A stretch of 64,000 nt of DNA from Butyricicoccus porcorum (GTDB lineage Bacteria; Bacillota; Clostridia; Oscillospirales; Butyricicoccaceae), in the NCBI RefSeq assembly GCF_002157465.1, contig NZ_NHOC01000001.1, positions 62,001 to 126,000 of the forward strand. The letters are read 5' to 3'. Below, in pieces: positions 33,750-41,913 of the stretch. The stretch's first letter is position 1. The number at the start of each line of letters is the position of its first letter. The notes beneath the pieces were generated by a model that searched no databases, was not told the DNA's origin, and saw only the letters and a list, made by a program, of their open reading frames with translations. The position numbers and the translations under genes were made by a program.

Positions 33750-34068
33750 CGCCCATATTGATGAGGACGAGTTTTGCCGCTATGTGATACAACGGGACAT
33801 AAACGGGATTGCCCTTGCTCTGCGGGAAACACACAAGGACGATTTTTTCAGCGTCCCAGAGGATAACCCGCTAAAAGAAATGCTGGAAACTGCTGGTGAA
33901 ATCGTCAGCCAGGACAGCGACACGGAACAAGCGTACTTGGCGTTTATCTGCAAACGGCTCAAGCTGAATTTTAGGAAGCTGTCAGTAGAAGAACGGAAGT
34001 GGCTGAAAAAGATTGCGGAAAAATCCGACTTGCTGAAGAATCCAAAACCGCAGAGAGGACGAAGATAA
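33718..34068 (+). CDS. Element-encoded protein of unknown function, possibly a C-terminal fragment
   Basis: 116 residues starting MSDTQLRQLITAHIDEDEFC, then RDINGIALALRETHKDDFFSV and a basic end KNPKPQRGRR. It is helical and acidic, with a basic tail, and has no motif I recognise. No ribosome binding site precedes the ATG, and the frame is open upstream into the truncated DUF4230 sequence, so it may be the tail of a longer gene left at the element border. It ends 3 bp before a long hairpin shared with the convergent efflux gene. Confidence 0.45.
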   Translation: MSDTQLRQLITAHIDEDEFCRYVIQRDINGIALALRETHKDDFFSVPEDNPLKEMLETAGEIVSQDSDTEQAYLAFICKRLKLNFRKLSVEERKWLKKIAEKSDLLKNPKPQRGRR

Positions 34069-34070
34069 AA

Positions 34071-34121
34071 AATGCCTGAACGGCGGTTCTGGTTTTTCAG
34101 AACCACCATCCAGGCATTTTG
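34071..34121. terminator. Bidirectional terminator between the fragment and the efflux gene
   Basis: Stem AATGCCTG...GGTTCTG paired with CAGAACC...CAGGCATT around a GTTTTT loop; it ends in TTTGTTT on the plus strand and AAAA/TTTTTTATC on the minus strand. Confidence 0.75.
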
Positions 34122-34148
34122 TTTAGTAATAGAAAAAGGTGCAGTTGA

Positions 34149-35369
34149 TTATTGCGTATTGTCAATCTCTCTCAAACCGGGTAGTAAAAATACGGCAAGC
34201 GCAACGATGATAATGCCAATTCCGCAAATGACAAACCATTTCTCAACTCCCAGCCGCTCCGCCAGAGGCCCGGAAATGACAAGGCCAAACGGCATGGCGA
34301 GGGAAACGGCGCTTGTCAGTAGAGAAAAAACTCTCCCCAGATATTCTGGTTTGACCGTTTCTTGAAAAATCGCATTTTGCACACCGTAAAATGGAGCGGA
34401 AATTCCCATAACAGTACAGCACACAACAAAGACAAGAAATGCGTCTGGCGGCAAAAGCCCGGAGAGCATAATGCTAACGCCCATCAGGAGAACGGAAAGA
34501 CCGATGGTGTACCGCCGTTTCTTAAAACCGCCCCAAATGCTCAGAATGACTCCGCCAAGCAGCATACCAACCGCAAAAGCAATTTCAGCGGCAGAGGCAT
34601 GGGCCGGTGTTCCTTTGAAGTATGACATACAGATGAGAGGAAAAAGCGTACTGATTGGCATATAAAAGAACATATAAATTACACCAATCCAGAGCAGAGC
34701 AAAGAGGCCCCTGTTTTGCTTTAATACCACATACCCCTCTTTCATATCCTGTAAAAACTGTTGTCTTTTCGTTTCTGGACATAGTTCAGGCGTTGGTATG
34801 GACGAAATCGCAACAGTCACACAGGCAAGGATTGCACCCACAATATCTAACAATATAATTGCATTAAGAGGCCAAACAGCATATAAAAACGCTGCGGCAG
34901 CTGGACTGATAATCGCACTTACTGCTTGCATGGTCTGCGTGTAACCAGCGCATTTTGTAAGTTCCTCTTTTGGCACAATCATAGGTGTTGCTGCGCTGAA
35001 TGCTGGAGAATGAAAAGCAGTTCCCGCACTTCGGATTAACAGGACAACCATAATAGACCATACGGGCAATTCCATGTAAAACGCCACCAGCGCCAGAATA
35101 CCGCCAGCGGCGGCAATTATCAAATCCGCACCAATCATTACGCTTTTACGGCTGTGCCGGTCAACAAAAGCACCTGCAAACGGGCCTAAACAGGCTTGCG
35201 GCAAAAATCCAATCAGTGTTGCCGCCGTCAATATGATTGCAGAATTAGTTTTCGCAACCAAATAAAAGATAATGGCCATTTGCAAAATACCGCTGCTAAT
35301 AAAGGATATTGCTTGTCCGGCAAGAAGTGTAAAATAAGTTTTTCTCCATGAATTGTTGTTTTGGGTCAT
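34149..35369 (-). CDS. MFS drug efflux protein (macrolide-efflux-like, DHA3 type)
   Basis: 406 residues with 12 predicted transmembrane helices. It begins FTLLAGQAISFISSGILQMA and has the motif-A region GPFAGAFVDRHSRKSVMIGAD between helices 2 and 3, as in Mef/Tet(40)-type exporters. The substrate is not readable from sequence; an antibiotic is likely because the gene sits behind a leader peptide and two attenuators. GGAGG lies 8 bp before the ATG at 35369. Its base composition is lower in GC than the chromosome, and it is flanked by element fragments, so it was acquired. Confidence 0.82.
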   Translation of the reverse strand: MTQNNNSWRKTYFTLLAGQAISFISSGILQMAIIFYLVAKTNSAIILTAATLIGFLPQACLGPFAGAFVDRHSRKSVMIGADLIIAAAGGILALVAFYMELPVWSIMVVLLIRSAGTAFHSPAFSAATPMIVPKEELTKCAGYTQTMQAVSAIISPAAAAFLYAVWPLNAIILLDIVGAILACVTVAISSIPTPELCPETKRQQFLQDMKEGYVVLKQNRGLFALLWIGVIYMFFYMPISTLFPLICMSYFKGTPAHASAAEIAFAVGMLLGGVILSIWGGFKKRRYTIGLSVLLMGVSIMLSGLLPPDAFLVFVVCCTVMGISAPFYGVQNAIFQETVKPEYLGRVFSLLTSAVSLAMPFGLVISGPLAERLGVEKWFVICGIGIIIVALAVFLLPGLREIDNTQ

Positions 35370-35414
35370 AATGCGAACCTCCTTTTTTATTGCATTGTTC
35401 CTTTGTTTCTGCAA

Positions 35415-35455
35415 TAAAAAGCAGGCGTTGTCCCACAGAGAGGGCAGACGCCTGC
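35415..35455 (-). terminator. Attenuator hairpin 2 before the efflux gene
   Basis: 8-bp outer stem GCAGGCGT/ACGCCTGC with an inner CTGCCC/GGGACA-like pairing, followed by TTTTTATTG on the minus strand, 46 bp before the gene start. It lies inside the leader transcript, so it must be bypassed for expression. Confidence 0.7.
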
Positions 35456-35539
35456 ATAACAACAAAGCACGAAAAAACACCACGATACAGTTCAAAGACT
35501 GCTCGTGTCAAACCTACGTGTTCCTTTGCATACGCACGC

Positions 35540-35562
35540 AAAAAAAGCCCACCATCATGTGG
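35540..35562 (-). terminator. Attenuator hairpin 1 after the leader peptide
   Basis: Short stem CCAC/GTGG (extended by GC) followed by seven T residues on the minus strand, 28 nt past the leader-peptide stop. Confidence 0.5.
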
Positions 35563-35589
35563 AAAGGTACTTCTACTTTTTATTGCTTA

Positions 35590-35610
35590 TTAGCGTACAC
35601 AAATTAACAC
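35590..35610 (-). CDS. Leader peptide MLICVR of the efflux gene
   Basis: GTG TTA ATT TGT GTA CGC TAA with GGAGG exactly 7 bp upstream and a good promoter in front. Six-residue leaders of this kind stall ribosomes on an antibiotic and release a downstream attenuator. The peptide has one basic residue and no R-x-R motif. The inducer is unknown. Confidence 0.6.
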   Translation of the reverse strand: MLICVR

Positions 35611-35644
35611 ACGTAAGCCTCCTTCCAATCTCAAACTGTCGCAC

Positions 35645-35674
35645 AGTATAACACACATCCGATAGACTTGTCAA
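35645..35674 (-). promoter_or_regulatory. Promoter of the efflux leader
   Basis: TTGACA (35669-35674), 18-bp spacer, TATACT (35645-35650), minus strand. Confidence 0.8.
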
Positions 35675-35699
35675 CCATTTTTAACCTTGTTTTCCATCT

Positions 35700-36414
35700 T
35701 GTTTTTCCATCTCTTACGGGCAGTAGCAAAGCCAGGCGAGCCAGTCAACGGTCAAGATGAACGGCGCTTTCAGCGCCGCCGTTGACAGTCTCGCCCGTCT
35801 TTGCTAATGGGTAATCAAGGCGGGAAAGCCACAAAATGGCTTCCCGCCCATTTCAATTTTGCAAGGGAGAACGCTCCCAAATTAAAAAAAGTGCGGCCAA
35901 GCACTTTGAGGGATTGGCCGCCTTGTCTGCCCGTTCAGCGGGACGGAGGGCGGCGGTCAAGGCCGGGTATAAAACCGTTCATTTCAGCCTTGACGGTTGC
36001 CCGCTGTCCTGCTACTTTTCCGGGAGTGTGGCCACAGCTTCGGGACATTTTGTCCACAAGTCGGAGCGTAGGACGAGGGACGGGGCTTTCATATACCTGC
36101 CGCCGTTCTCTGAAACCAGCCCGATTTTTTGTTCATTCCCATTCACAAAAATTCAGCCTGTTTTCCTGCCGGAGCAAACGGGGCGCAAAAAGCACCGCAC
36201 CCCGTTTCCCCCGTCAGCCACGCCAGCAGGTATAACACACTACACTTTGCTTCGCAAAGTCGTGTGCCAAATGGGGGCTTTGCCCCCTTTGGAAACCCCC
36301 ACAAGAAAAGGCGGTACGCTACCCCTCCACGGGGCGCATACCGCCTTTTCTTGTTATCCAGCCCTCCGGCTGTATCGGTTGAGCAAAAGTCAGCATGGGA
36401 TTGGTGTGGTATCT
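35700..36414. other. Non-coding element DNA with several hairpins
   Basis: No ORF with a start site is convincing here. Three strong inverted repeats lie at 36240-36275 (ACTTTGC/GCAAAGT), 36280-36298 (GGGGGC/GCCCCC) and 36303-36352 (AAGAAAAGGCGGTA/TACCGCCTTTTCTT, 14 bp perfect). The block with GTGTGTTATAC on the minus strand next to the first hairpin resembles transfer-origin surroundings of clostridial elements. A sequence at 35740-35800 is an inverted repeat around CGGCGCTTTCAGCGCCG. The region may be leftover oriT or intergenic DNA of a lost module. Confidence 0.4.
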
Positions 36415-36552
36415 TTAATTATGTGAAACTCCTCGTTCCCACTTAGAAACTGACTTATCGCTCATGCCCAATTTCTCAGCGAGCTGCTTTTGTGTCATAC
36501 CCAGTTCTTTTCTTTTGCCGGCTATATACTTTCCAATTTTAATTAGATCCAT
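36415..36552 (-). pseudogene. XRE-type HTH repressor, truncated after the helix-turn-helix
   Basis: 45 residues: IGKYIAGKRKELGMTQKQLA and EKLGMSDKSVSKWERGVSHN, then a stop. This is the classic lambda-repressor-like motif ending at KWERG, where full proteins continue (usually with PD and another 50 or more residues). GGAGG lies 7 bp before the ATG. The stop lies at a junction with unrelated DNA, so it is a broken gene. Confidence 0.7.
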
Positions 36553-36677
36553 GTGATTACCTCCTTCGTTTGATGTGATAGTACCCTTTGTAGGGAAGAA
36601 ATCACACCCCTCGAAAGTAGAATCTGGCTCCATAGCCCAAATTCTCTCTTAAGTAGAGCAATAAATTCAAATTTTCA

Positions 36678-37136
36678 TTATTCTTTAGGTAAATCAAAAT
36701 CATCTTTCGTACATTTCCGGATAATATGCTTTGTCTTTTCCATCGGCAGCGGCACTTCGTCCGCTGCAAAATATTCTTTCTTCACCACTTCAACAGTAGC
36801 TTCATGGTTGTCTTTACCAGCAGGAACAATCACATAATCACCAACCTCGATTGAGTCGTCATCGGCTATGTAATAATAGCTCTTATATCCTTCGTCAAAG
36901 GTTACGCTACAATAGATAATGTCGTTGCCACACCGCCGCACTTTTCCATAGACGGCTGGGTTCATAATTTCGCCCCAACCGTAGAAGGTCATAAAGTCAA
37001 ACACCGACTCCATGAACTCAGCCCAATCATCCGGTAAACCTTTCTTGTCATAGGTTCCCTGGATTACTTTTTCAATGACAACCTTGAATAAAGAATGACA
37101 CAAAACCATCAGTGCGTGAGCAATCAGAAAATCCAA
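36678..37136 (-). CDS. Element-encoded protein of unknown function
   Basis: 152-codon frame; the supported part begins around residue 25 (TYDKKGLPDDWAEFMESVFD) and shows a beta-rich domain with SIEVGDYVIVPAGKDNHEAT then VEVVKKEYFAADEVPLPMEK. This type of small soluble protein is common in Firmicutes and has no known function. The first codons (TTG at 37136) lack a ribosome binding site and the sequence upstream is of a different kind, so the N-terminus is probably replaced or lost. Confidence 0.5.
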   Translation of the reverse strand: MDFLIAHALMVLCHSLFKVVIEKVIQGTYDKKGLPDDWAEFMESVFDFMTFYGWGEIMNPAVYGKVRRCGNDIIYCSVTFDEGYKSYYYIADDDSIEVGDYVIVPAGKDNHEATVEVVKKEYFAADEVPLPMEKTKHIIRKCTKDDFDLPKE

Positions 37137-37221
37137 ACCGTCTGTCCCTGTGGCCGAGTGAATCGGTCTGTGGGACAGGCGGTTTTCTTTGCCCTAAATG
37201 GGTGGATAGACAGAACGATTT

Positions 37222-37502
37222 ACTGTCAGGATAAAGGTCGATTTTGGGCATTTTCTTTCGCTGTAAGCGGCTTTTGAAGGGCTTGCCATATTCCGAATTC
37301 CCACATAGGAAAACGCCGCTCAGAGCGCGAATCAAGTATTTCTCCGCCCCTCCACATAGGGAATATCCACACGTGGATAATCCAGATGTGGCAAATCCAC
37401 ACAAGGAAAAACCACACAGGGAAAATCCCGCACAAATAAATACTAAATAAAGAAATACCAAAGAATCAAGTAACAATCTAATTAAATATCAATCTATCAA
37501 TC
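37222..37502 (-). repeat. Diverged 281-bp repeat R1 with six 15-bp units
   Basis: R1 matches R2 (38363-38661) from ACTGTCAGGATAA to AATCTATCAATC. Inside, 37351-37440 consists of six 15-bp units: TCCACATAGGGAATA, TCCACACGTGGATAA, TCCAGATGTGGCAAA, TCCACACAAGGAAAA, ACCACACAGGGAAAA, TCCCGCACAAATAAA. Several are near-palindromic. The minus strand reads a pentapeptide pattern (FSLCG FSLCG FATSG LSTCG YSLCG) ending EKYLI. Between R1 and the next gene a 34-codon ORF (37557) lacks a binding site. Confidence 0.75.
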
Positions 37503-37786
37503 TTGATGGGCAGCATGATTTGAAAAAAACATCTGCTTCTGTGCCTATTTAATAGAATGATGGAGCAGACGGCTTTAGGTTTTACAGTAGGGATAGAGAG
37601 GAAAAATTACTGGGATGTACTGTATAAGGGGGATTACACCGCCTACTACATTACTACCGGCTGACGGTTCACTTTTGGCAAAGTGACAATCAGCAGAGGG
37701 AAAGGAGACATATATACAACAGGGCATGGCCTGGTGAAAACTGGTCATGCCCCGTCTTATTCAGCTCCCCGACAAATTTGCCTTTA

Positions 37787-38146
37787 TCAGCACAAACATT
37801 TTATCGCTTCATCCTCTGTGGCAACAAAAAACACATCATGTCCTTTATTGCTCTCATAGATGAAATCGTGCAATGGCTTGCTGGTGTAATGTGAATAATC
37901 ACCATAAATAGCGATACGTCCGCCATAGTTCACGTACTTCTGGAGAATCTCGCCCGCAAAGCCGGAACTAAGAATGAAGAAATCCTCTTTTATCAATCGT
38001 TTATCAATCACTATATTCTTTGTCCCAACATCGTACTTTGCTGTCATTAGCAAGTCAAGAGCAGACTGCGGATCTGTAACCACAACCTCATCACTACGGA
38101 CAACCGCGCAGATAGTACCGTTCTTCTCTATTTTTTCTATGTTCAT
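37787..38146 (-). CDS. DUF4180 protein
   Basis: 119 residues, full length: IEKIEKNGTICAVVRSDEVV, DPQSALDLLMTAKYD, IVIDKRLIKEDFFILSSGFA, GEILQKYVNYGGRIAIYGDY and DFIYESNKGHDVFFVATEDE follow the DUF4180 order. The fold resembles a STAS-like single domain; function is unknown. GGAGGAG lies 9-12 bp before the ATG. A hairpin GGGCATG/CATGCCC at 37722-37757 could end the transcript. It is a stand-alone cargo gene between repeats R1 and R2. Confidence 0.85.
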   Translation of the reverse strand: MNIEKIEKNGTICAVVRSDEVVVTDPQSALDLLMTAKYDVGTKNIVIDKRLIKEDFFILSSGFAGEILQKYVNYGGRIAIYGDYSHYTSKPLHDFIYESNKGHDVFFVATEDEAIKCLC

Positions 38147-38362
38147 TGATAGTTTTCTCCTCCAAATTAGGATTTATCGCCCCATTTAATCCAGTTATAG
38201 CACACAAAGAAAGTCGCTTTCAAGCTTGCTTGCCTCAGAAAGTAATTTGCCTACGGCACCCTTGACCACCTCCAGCTTCAGTGCTTTGCAGCAACCAAGA
38301 GGGACTTAAGTCCCCCATTTTCAAAATGTTCTTTTCGAGAATAGCAACTTGACAAATCGCTA

Positions 38363-38661
38363 ACTGTCAGGATAAGGGTTGATTTTGGGGGGTTTCTTTC
38401 GCTATAAGCGGATTTTGGACGGCTTGCCATATCCCGGGTATTCCTACTCCGACAAACGGCGCTCAAAGGCTAAATGAGTTGTTTTTCGACTTCTCCGTAT
38501 GGGCAATATCCGCACAGGGAAAATCCGTATACGGAAAACTCGCTTACGGATAATCCGTTCACGGGAAAACCGTACACGGAAAATCCCGCACAATTGAATA
38601 CTAAATAAAAGAAATACCAAAGAATCAAATAACAATCTAATTAAATATCAATCTATCAATC
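38363..38661 (-). repeat. Diverged 299-bp repeat R2 with seven 15-bp units
   Basis: Second copy of R1 in the same orientation. Units occupy 38494-38598: TCCGTATGGGCAATA, TCCGCACAGGGAAAA, TCCGTATACGGAAAA, CTCGCTTACGGATAA, TCCGTTCACGGGAAA, ACCGTACACGGAAAA, TCCCGCACAATTGAA. It has one unit more than R1. The minus-strand pentapeptides (FSVYG FPVNG LSVSE FSVYG FSLCG YCPYG) end EKQLI before a stop. Repeat R2 begins 9 bp past the flavin reductase stop. Confidence 0.75.
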
Positions 38662-38670
38662 AAGAGGGTA

Positions 38671-39393
38671 TTATCCCATTTGAATATAAGCTATGTAATC
38701 TGGAATGGACATGAGAGACATATTCAAATCTTTCGCTGTAATCTCTGAGATTTTTCCTTGTATAGTCATTTCCTTTCCCGCCTGTTCTACTACATTCAAC
38801 CATCGATCAACAGTTTTAGCAATTTCAGGCTTTTTGCTTTTTAATAATTTGCCGCAATTACGGTAGATTTCAAGAGAAGGATTGCAACATGCAACCGCCG
38901 CGCGAAGCACGTCAAAATTGTTTTCGCCTGGAAAACCACAATTTGAAATTATTACAAACTTTTGAGTTTTTGCTTTGGAGTCTTGTAAATCAAAATTTCC
39001 ATTCTCTGCTTTGATTTTGGGAGATTTCAAGGGTGCCAGGCGGTCTACAAAGTTTTTCAGCAGTGCTGTCATATTCCATGTATATACCGGGGTGGCAAAG
39101 CACACAATGTCTGATTCATTATATTTTTGCAACAGTTGCGCCATATCGTCCTGCATGGCACACTTTCCGGGTGTCTTAAACCAGCAGGCAAAGCACCCCT
39201 GACATTGGGTAATATGATAGTCACCTAAAAATATATTTTCCGTTTCTGCTCCAGCTGACATTGCTCCTTTCAAAAAGGCGCTGGCAATGACATTGGTTGC
39301 ACTATTGCACCCGGCGGGACTTCCGTTAAATACAGTTACCTTCGCCGTACTCGGTAGCTTTACAGATAAAGTCCTGTTCGTGTTCCTTAACAT
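38671..39393 (-). CDS. Flavodoxin-fold NAD(P)H-dependent FMN reductase, 5' end replaced
   Basis: The recognisable protein starts at KVTVFNGSPAGCNSATNVI (codon near 39338), the FMN phosphate-binding start of NADPH-dependent FMN reductases/iron-sulfur flavoproteins. CQGCFACWFKTPGKCAMQDD (Cys-rich loop) and FATPVYTWNMTALLKNFVDR follow; about 220 residues remain. The start codon in this frame (39393) lies inside the serine recombinase gene, has no binding site, and the 17 residues before KVTVF belong to that overlap. The natural start appears to have been lost at a recombination junction, so expression is doubtful. Confidence 0.65.
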   Translation of the reverse strand: MLRNTNRTLSVKLPSTAKVTVFNGSPAGCNSATNVIASAFLKGAMSAGAETENIFLGDYHITQCQGCFACWFKTPGKCAMQDDMAQLLQKYNESDIVCFATPVYTWNMTALLKNFVDRLAPLKSPKIKAENGNFDLQDSKAKTQKFVIISNCGFPGENNFDVLRAAVACCNPSLEIYRNCGKLLKSKKPEIAKTVDRWLNVVEQAGKEMTIQGKISEITAKDLNMSLMSIPDYIAYIQMG

Positions 39394-40540
39394 ACCGCAA
39401 AACCCGCCGCATATCTTCCAGCACTAAATCAAGAAGTACGTTTTTGCGGATATAATGAGAGGTACACTCGCTGCCTGTCCTTGCCCTGTTGCGCCATGCG
39501 CCGCAAGAATAGGAAAACTTGCGCGGCTCGATATTTACGCCCTGTTGGTAATACATCTTATGTCTGCAACCAGCGCAAAACAGCAAGCCGGAAAAAATAT
39601 CAATCTCCGCTGCTTTTGTCGGGCGGTGGCGGGTAGCAATCCGCTTTTGCGCAAGTTCAAAGGTTTCCTCGTCAACAAGCGGCTCATGGGTGTTTGGGAA
39701 GAAATAGCGTTGTTCTTCTTCGTTCTTCCGGGTCTTTTTCGACTTGTAGGATACCTTGTGAGTTTTCGCGGTTATGGTATGCCCTAAATATTCCTGCCTT
39801 GCTAATATGTCATAGAGCGTTTTGTCCGGCCAAGTATAGGGGGCGATCATTGCCCGCTGATACCGCGCCTGTCCTGTACGCTGATAGCGCAACGCTCCAA
39901 TCGTCAAGACTTTGTTTTCCGCAAGCCATTTTTGGATTTCGCACATACGCACGCCGCTAACAAACATAGCGAAAACCTGTTTGACAATCGGCGCGGTTTC
40001 CGGGTCGGGTATAAGGTGGTGGCGGTTGTTCGGGTCTGGGATATAGCCGTATGGATATTCCCCGTTGACGCGCTCGCCTTTTTGCGCCTGTGCCTGTTTA
40101 ACTGCGCGGATTTTCTTGCTTGTGTCGCGGGCGTAAAACTCGTTAAACCAGTTCCGCAAGGGGGTAAACTCGTTATCCTCCCGCGCTGTGTCAACTCCGT
40201 CGTTGATCGCGATATAGCGTACTCCGTTTTCGGGAAATACAATCTCTATGAGTTCGCCCGTTTTCAGATAGTTTCTGCCAAGACGGGAAAGGTCTTTGGT
40301 AATGACCGTCGCCACTCGTCCGGCTTCCACTTCCTGCAACATCGCTTGCAGCCCCTCGCGCTCAAAACTCACGCCGGAAAATCCGTCGTCCACAAAAAAC
40401 TTTGTGTTCAAAAAATGGTGTTCGTCCGCATAGCGTTGAAGTATCATTTTTTGGTGCTGTATGCTTCCGCTTTCTCCGGCTTGCATATCCTCTTGACTTA
40501 AACGGCAGTAAAGGGCGGTGATTTTATTCGACTGTAACAT
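39326..40540 (-). CDS. Large serine recombinase, C-terminally truncated
   Basis: 404 residues. The N-terminal resolvase domain (about 1-150) has the catalytic Ser in ALYCRLSQED (residue 13) and the LSRLGRNYLKTG and YIAINDGVDT motifs. A recombinase domain (about 165-260) and zinc ribbon (CAGCRHKMYY ... SYSCGAW ... CTSHYI, about 330-370) follow. The protein ends at FICKATEYGEGNCI, where relatives continue into a coiled coil of over 100 residues. The missing part is needed for synapsis control, so activity is doubtful. GGAGG lies 4 bp before the ATG. Confidence 0.88.
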   Translation of the reverse strand: MLQSNKITALYCRLSQEDMQAGESGSIQHQKMILQRYADEHHFLNTKFFVDDGFSGVSFEREGLQAMLQEVEAGRVATVITKDLSRLGRNYLKTGELIEIVFPENGVRYIAINDGVDTAREDNEFTPLRNWFNEFYARDTSKKIRAVKQAQAQKGERVNGEYPYGYIPDPNNRHHLIPDPETAPIVKQVFAMFVSGVRMCEIQKWLAENKVLTIGALRYQRTGQARYQRAMIAPYTWPDKTLYDILARQEYLGHTITAKTHKVSYKSKKTRKNEEEQRYFFPNTHEPLVDEETFELAQKRIATRHRPTKAAEIDIFSGLLFCAGCRHKMYYQQGVNIEPRKFSYSCGAWRNRARTGSECTSHYIRKNVLLDLVLEDMRRVLRYVKEHEQDFICKATEYGEGNCI

Positions 40541-40617
40541 TAGTCCTCCTTTCCGACAGCCGAATAAACAGGTATAATGTGTTGCTATCATTATACCATA
40601 TCCCGCCGCCTAATGCA

Positions 40618-40791
40618 CTACTCGGACGCTAAAAATCCCGGATTTCCGGGCTTTTTCTGCAAATCCTTTACAATGAGTTTCTCAATCTTTTTATGGATTG
40701 TATCGGTTGCCTTTTCACTCGGCAACGCTTGAACAAGATAGGTGATTTTCCCTATTTTGCGTTCGGTTGTAATTGTCTGTTTTTTATCCAT
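40618..40791 (-). CDS. TnpW-like small transposon protein
   Basis: 57 residues: MDKKQTITTERKIGKITYLV then ALPSEKATDTIHKKIEKLIV. This matches small proteins called TnpW that accompany serine recombinases in Tn4451-like elements; function is unknown. AAAGGAGG lies 9 bp before the ATG. It is 77 bp upstream of the recombinase, on the same strand. Confidence 0.75.
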   Translation of the reverse strand: MDKKQTITTERKIGKITYLVQALPSEKATDTIHKKIEKLIVKDLQKKPGNPGFLASE

Positions 40792-41249
40792 TAGAAAAAC
40801 CTCCTTTTCCTGTATGGATAAACTATATTCGTCAAAAGGCAAAAACGGGCGGTTGTTAGCTGCAACCTCACGGGAGTTTCACCCCGGCCCATGCTTATGG
40901 GTGCGCCGCGCAATACTTTGAGGGTGTTCAACGCGGGAGTATCATTGTGCCGCCTTGTATGTCGTCGCCCACAAGCTGCTAAACCTGTTTTACGGCGCGG
41001 TAGTTCTCGCTCGGCTTTTCCCCTATGGGGAAAAGCTGTCATGGCGTACCCGCCGACTGGCTCGGTACAGACGGAATGTACCCGTTTGCCTGTTATGCTG
41101 CGCACCAAAGGCCGCTTTCTTTGTCAAAGAACAATAGGCTTTGTCGGCCTGCAAAAGCACATCAACAGCGGATATGCTTTTGCGGAACGACAAATAGCCC
41201 ATAACGGGAAGCGTGGAAAGGGGACACGCTCCCCGCATGGGCTAAAAGA
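40792..41249. other. Intergenic stretch of the mobilizable element
   Basis: 458 bp with open frames on both strands but no ribosome binding site or recognisable protein. A hairpin CTTTTCCC/GGGAAAAG lies around 41017-41033. I assign no function. Confidence 0.4.
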
Positions 41250-41492
41250 TTATCCTACATGAAAAGCAAGGGTGCGGGTAATAAGGCGCACTTGCAGCCT
41301 GTTACGCATTTCCTCGTCCACATAGGAATAGGTATTGCCCGCGTCGTCTTTCAGCGTGCGGGTACAAAGTTTCGCTATGTAACCCTCGTAGTGCTTCAAG
41401 ATCGCGCACATGGCGGTTGTGTCGCCGTTTGCCGCTGCGGAAATGACAGGGAACGGCAACAGATTTTCAGACTTCCTAACGGTATTCATCAT
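41250..41492 (-). CDS. Tn916 Orf8-like helix-turn-helix protein
   Basis: 80 residues: NLLPFPVISAAANGDTTAMC then AILKHYEGYIAKLCTRTLKD and an end RLQVRLITRTLAFHV. This is the small helical protein that follows the Orf7-type sigma factor in Tn916-family regulatory modules. The start MMN at 41492 has GGAGG 9 bp upstream, and the ORF overlaps the sigma gene by 17 bp, so translation is coupled. Confidence 0.78.
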   Translation of the reverse strand: MMNTVRKSENLLPFPVISAAANGDTTAMCAILKHYEGYIAKLCTRTLKDDAGNTYSYVDEEMRNRLQVRLITRTLAFHVG

Positions 41493-41913
41493 CTGCTTTT
41501 CCCTCCAAATACTGTTTGATTTTCGCAAGCGCGGATTTCCTGTGCCGGAAAACCGTCGTGCGTACAACATTCAGCAGTTCGCCAATTTCCGCGTCGCTCA
41601 TATCCAAGAAGTAGGACAAAAGGATAATGTCGCGTTTCCTTTCGGGCAAAGCGTTAAGGGCTTCGGCAAGCAGTTCATTTTTGACGAGTACATCAAAGCC
41701 GGACACTTGAAAACGGAAATAATCGCTTTCGTATTCGTCCGTTGTGAAAAGCTGCGCGAGTTCGCTTTCGCTCAAATCCGAAAAAGTAACTTCGCGTGCT
41801 GCGCGTTTCGCAAGAGTGCGGCGGTGGCTTTTCGCTTCGCCGACCAAAGTTTTCTTTGCTAATGCGTCGTACTGATGTTGTATTCTTTCCTTGTCGGAAG
41901 AAGATAGCTCCAT
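41476..41913 (-). CDS. Sigma-70-like factor (Tn916 Orf7-like)
   Basis: 145 residues. The C-terminal half is a sigma region 4: ALPERKRDIILLSYFLDMSD, AEIGELLNVVRTTVFRHRK. The N-terminal half is a basic helix pair, without region 2. In Tn916 the equivalent gene helps turn on excision and transfer genes once transcription passes through the resistance gene. AGGTG lies 6 bp before the ATG at 41913. Confidence 0.83.
   Translation of the reverse strand: MELSSSDKERIQHQYDALAKKTLVGEAKSHRRTLAKRAAREVTFSDLSESELAQLFTTDEYESDYFRFQVSGFDVLVKNELLAEALNALPERKRDIILLSYFLDMSDAEIGELLNVVRTTVFRHRKSALAKIKQYLEGKADDEYR

Noticed and set aside
37351-38598. 15-bp repeat arrays as a CRISPR
   Set aside because: Units are directly adjacent without spacers, and no cas genes are present.
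40891-41262. Open frames between the TnpW-like gene and the Orf8-like gene
   Set aside because: No ribosome binding site, no recognisable domain, and frames of similar length on both strands.
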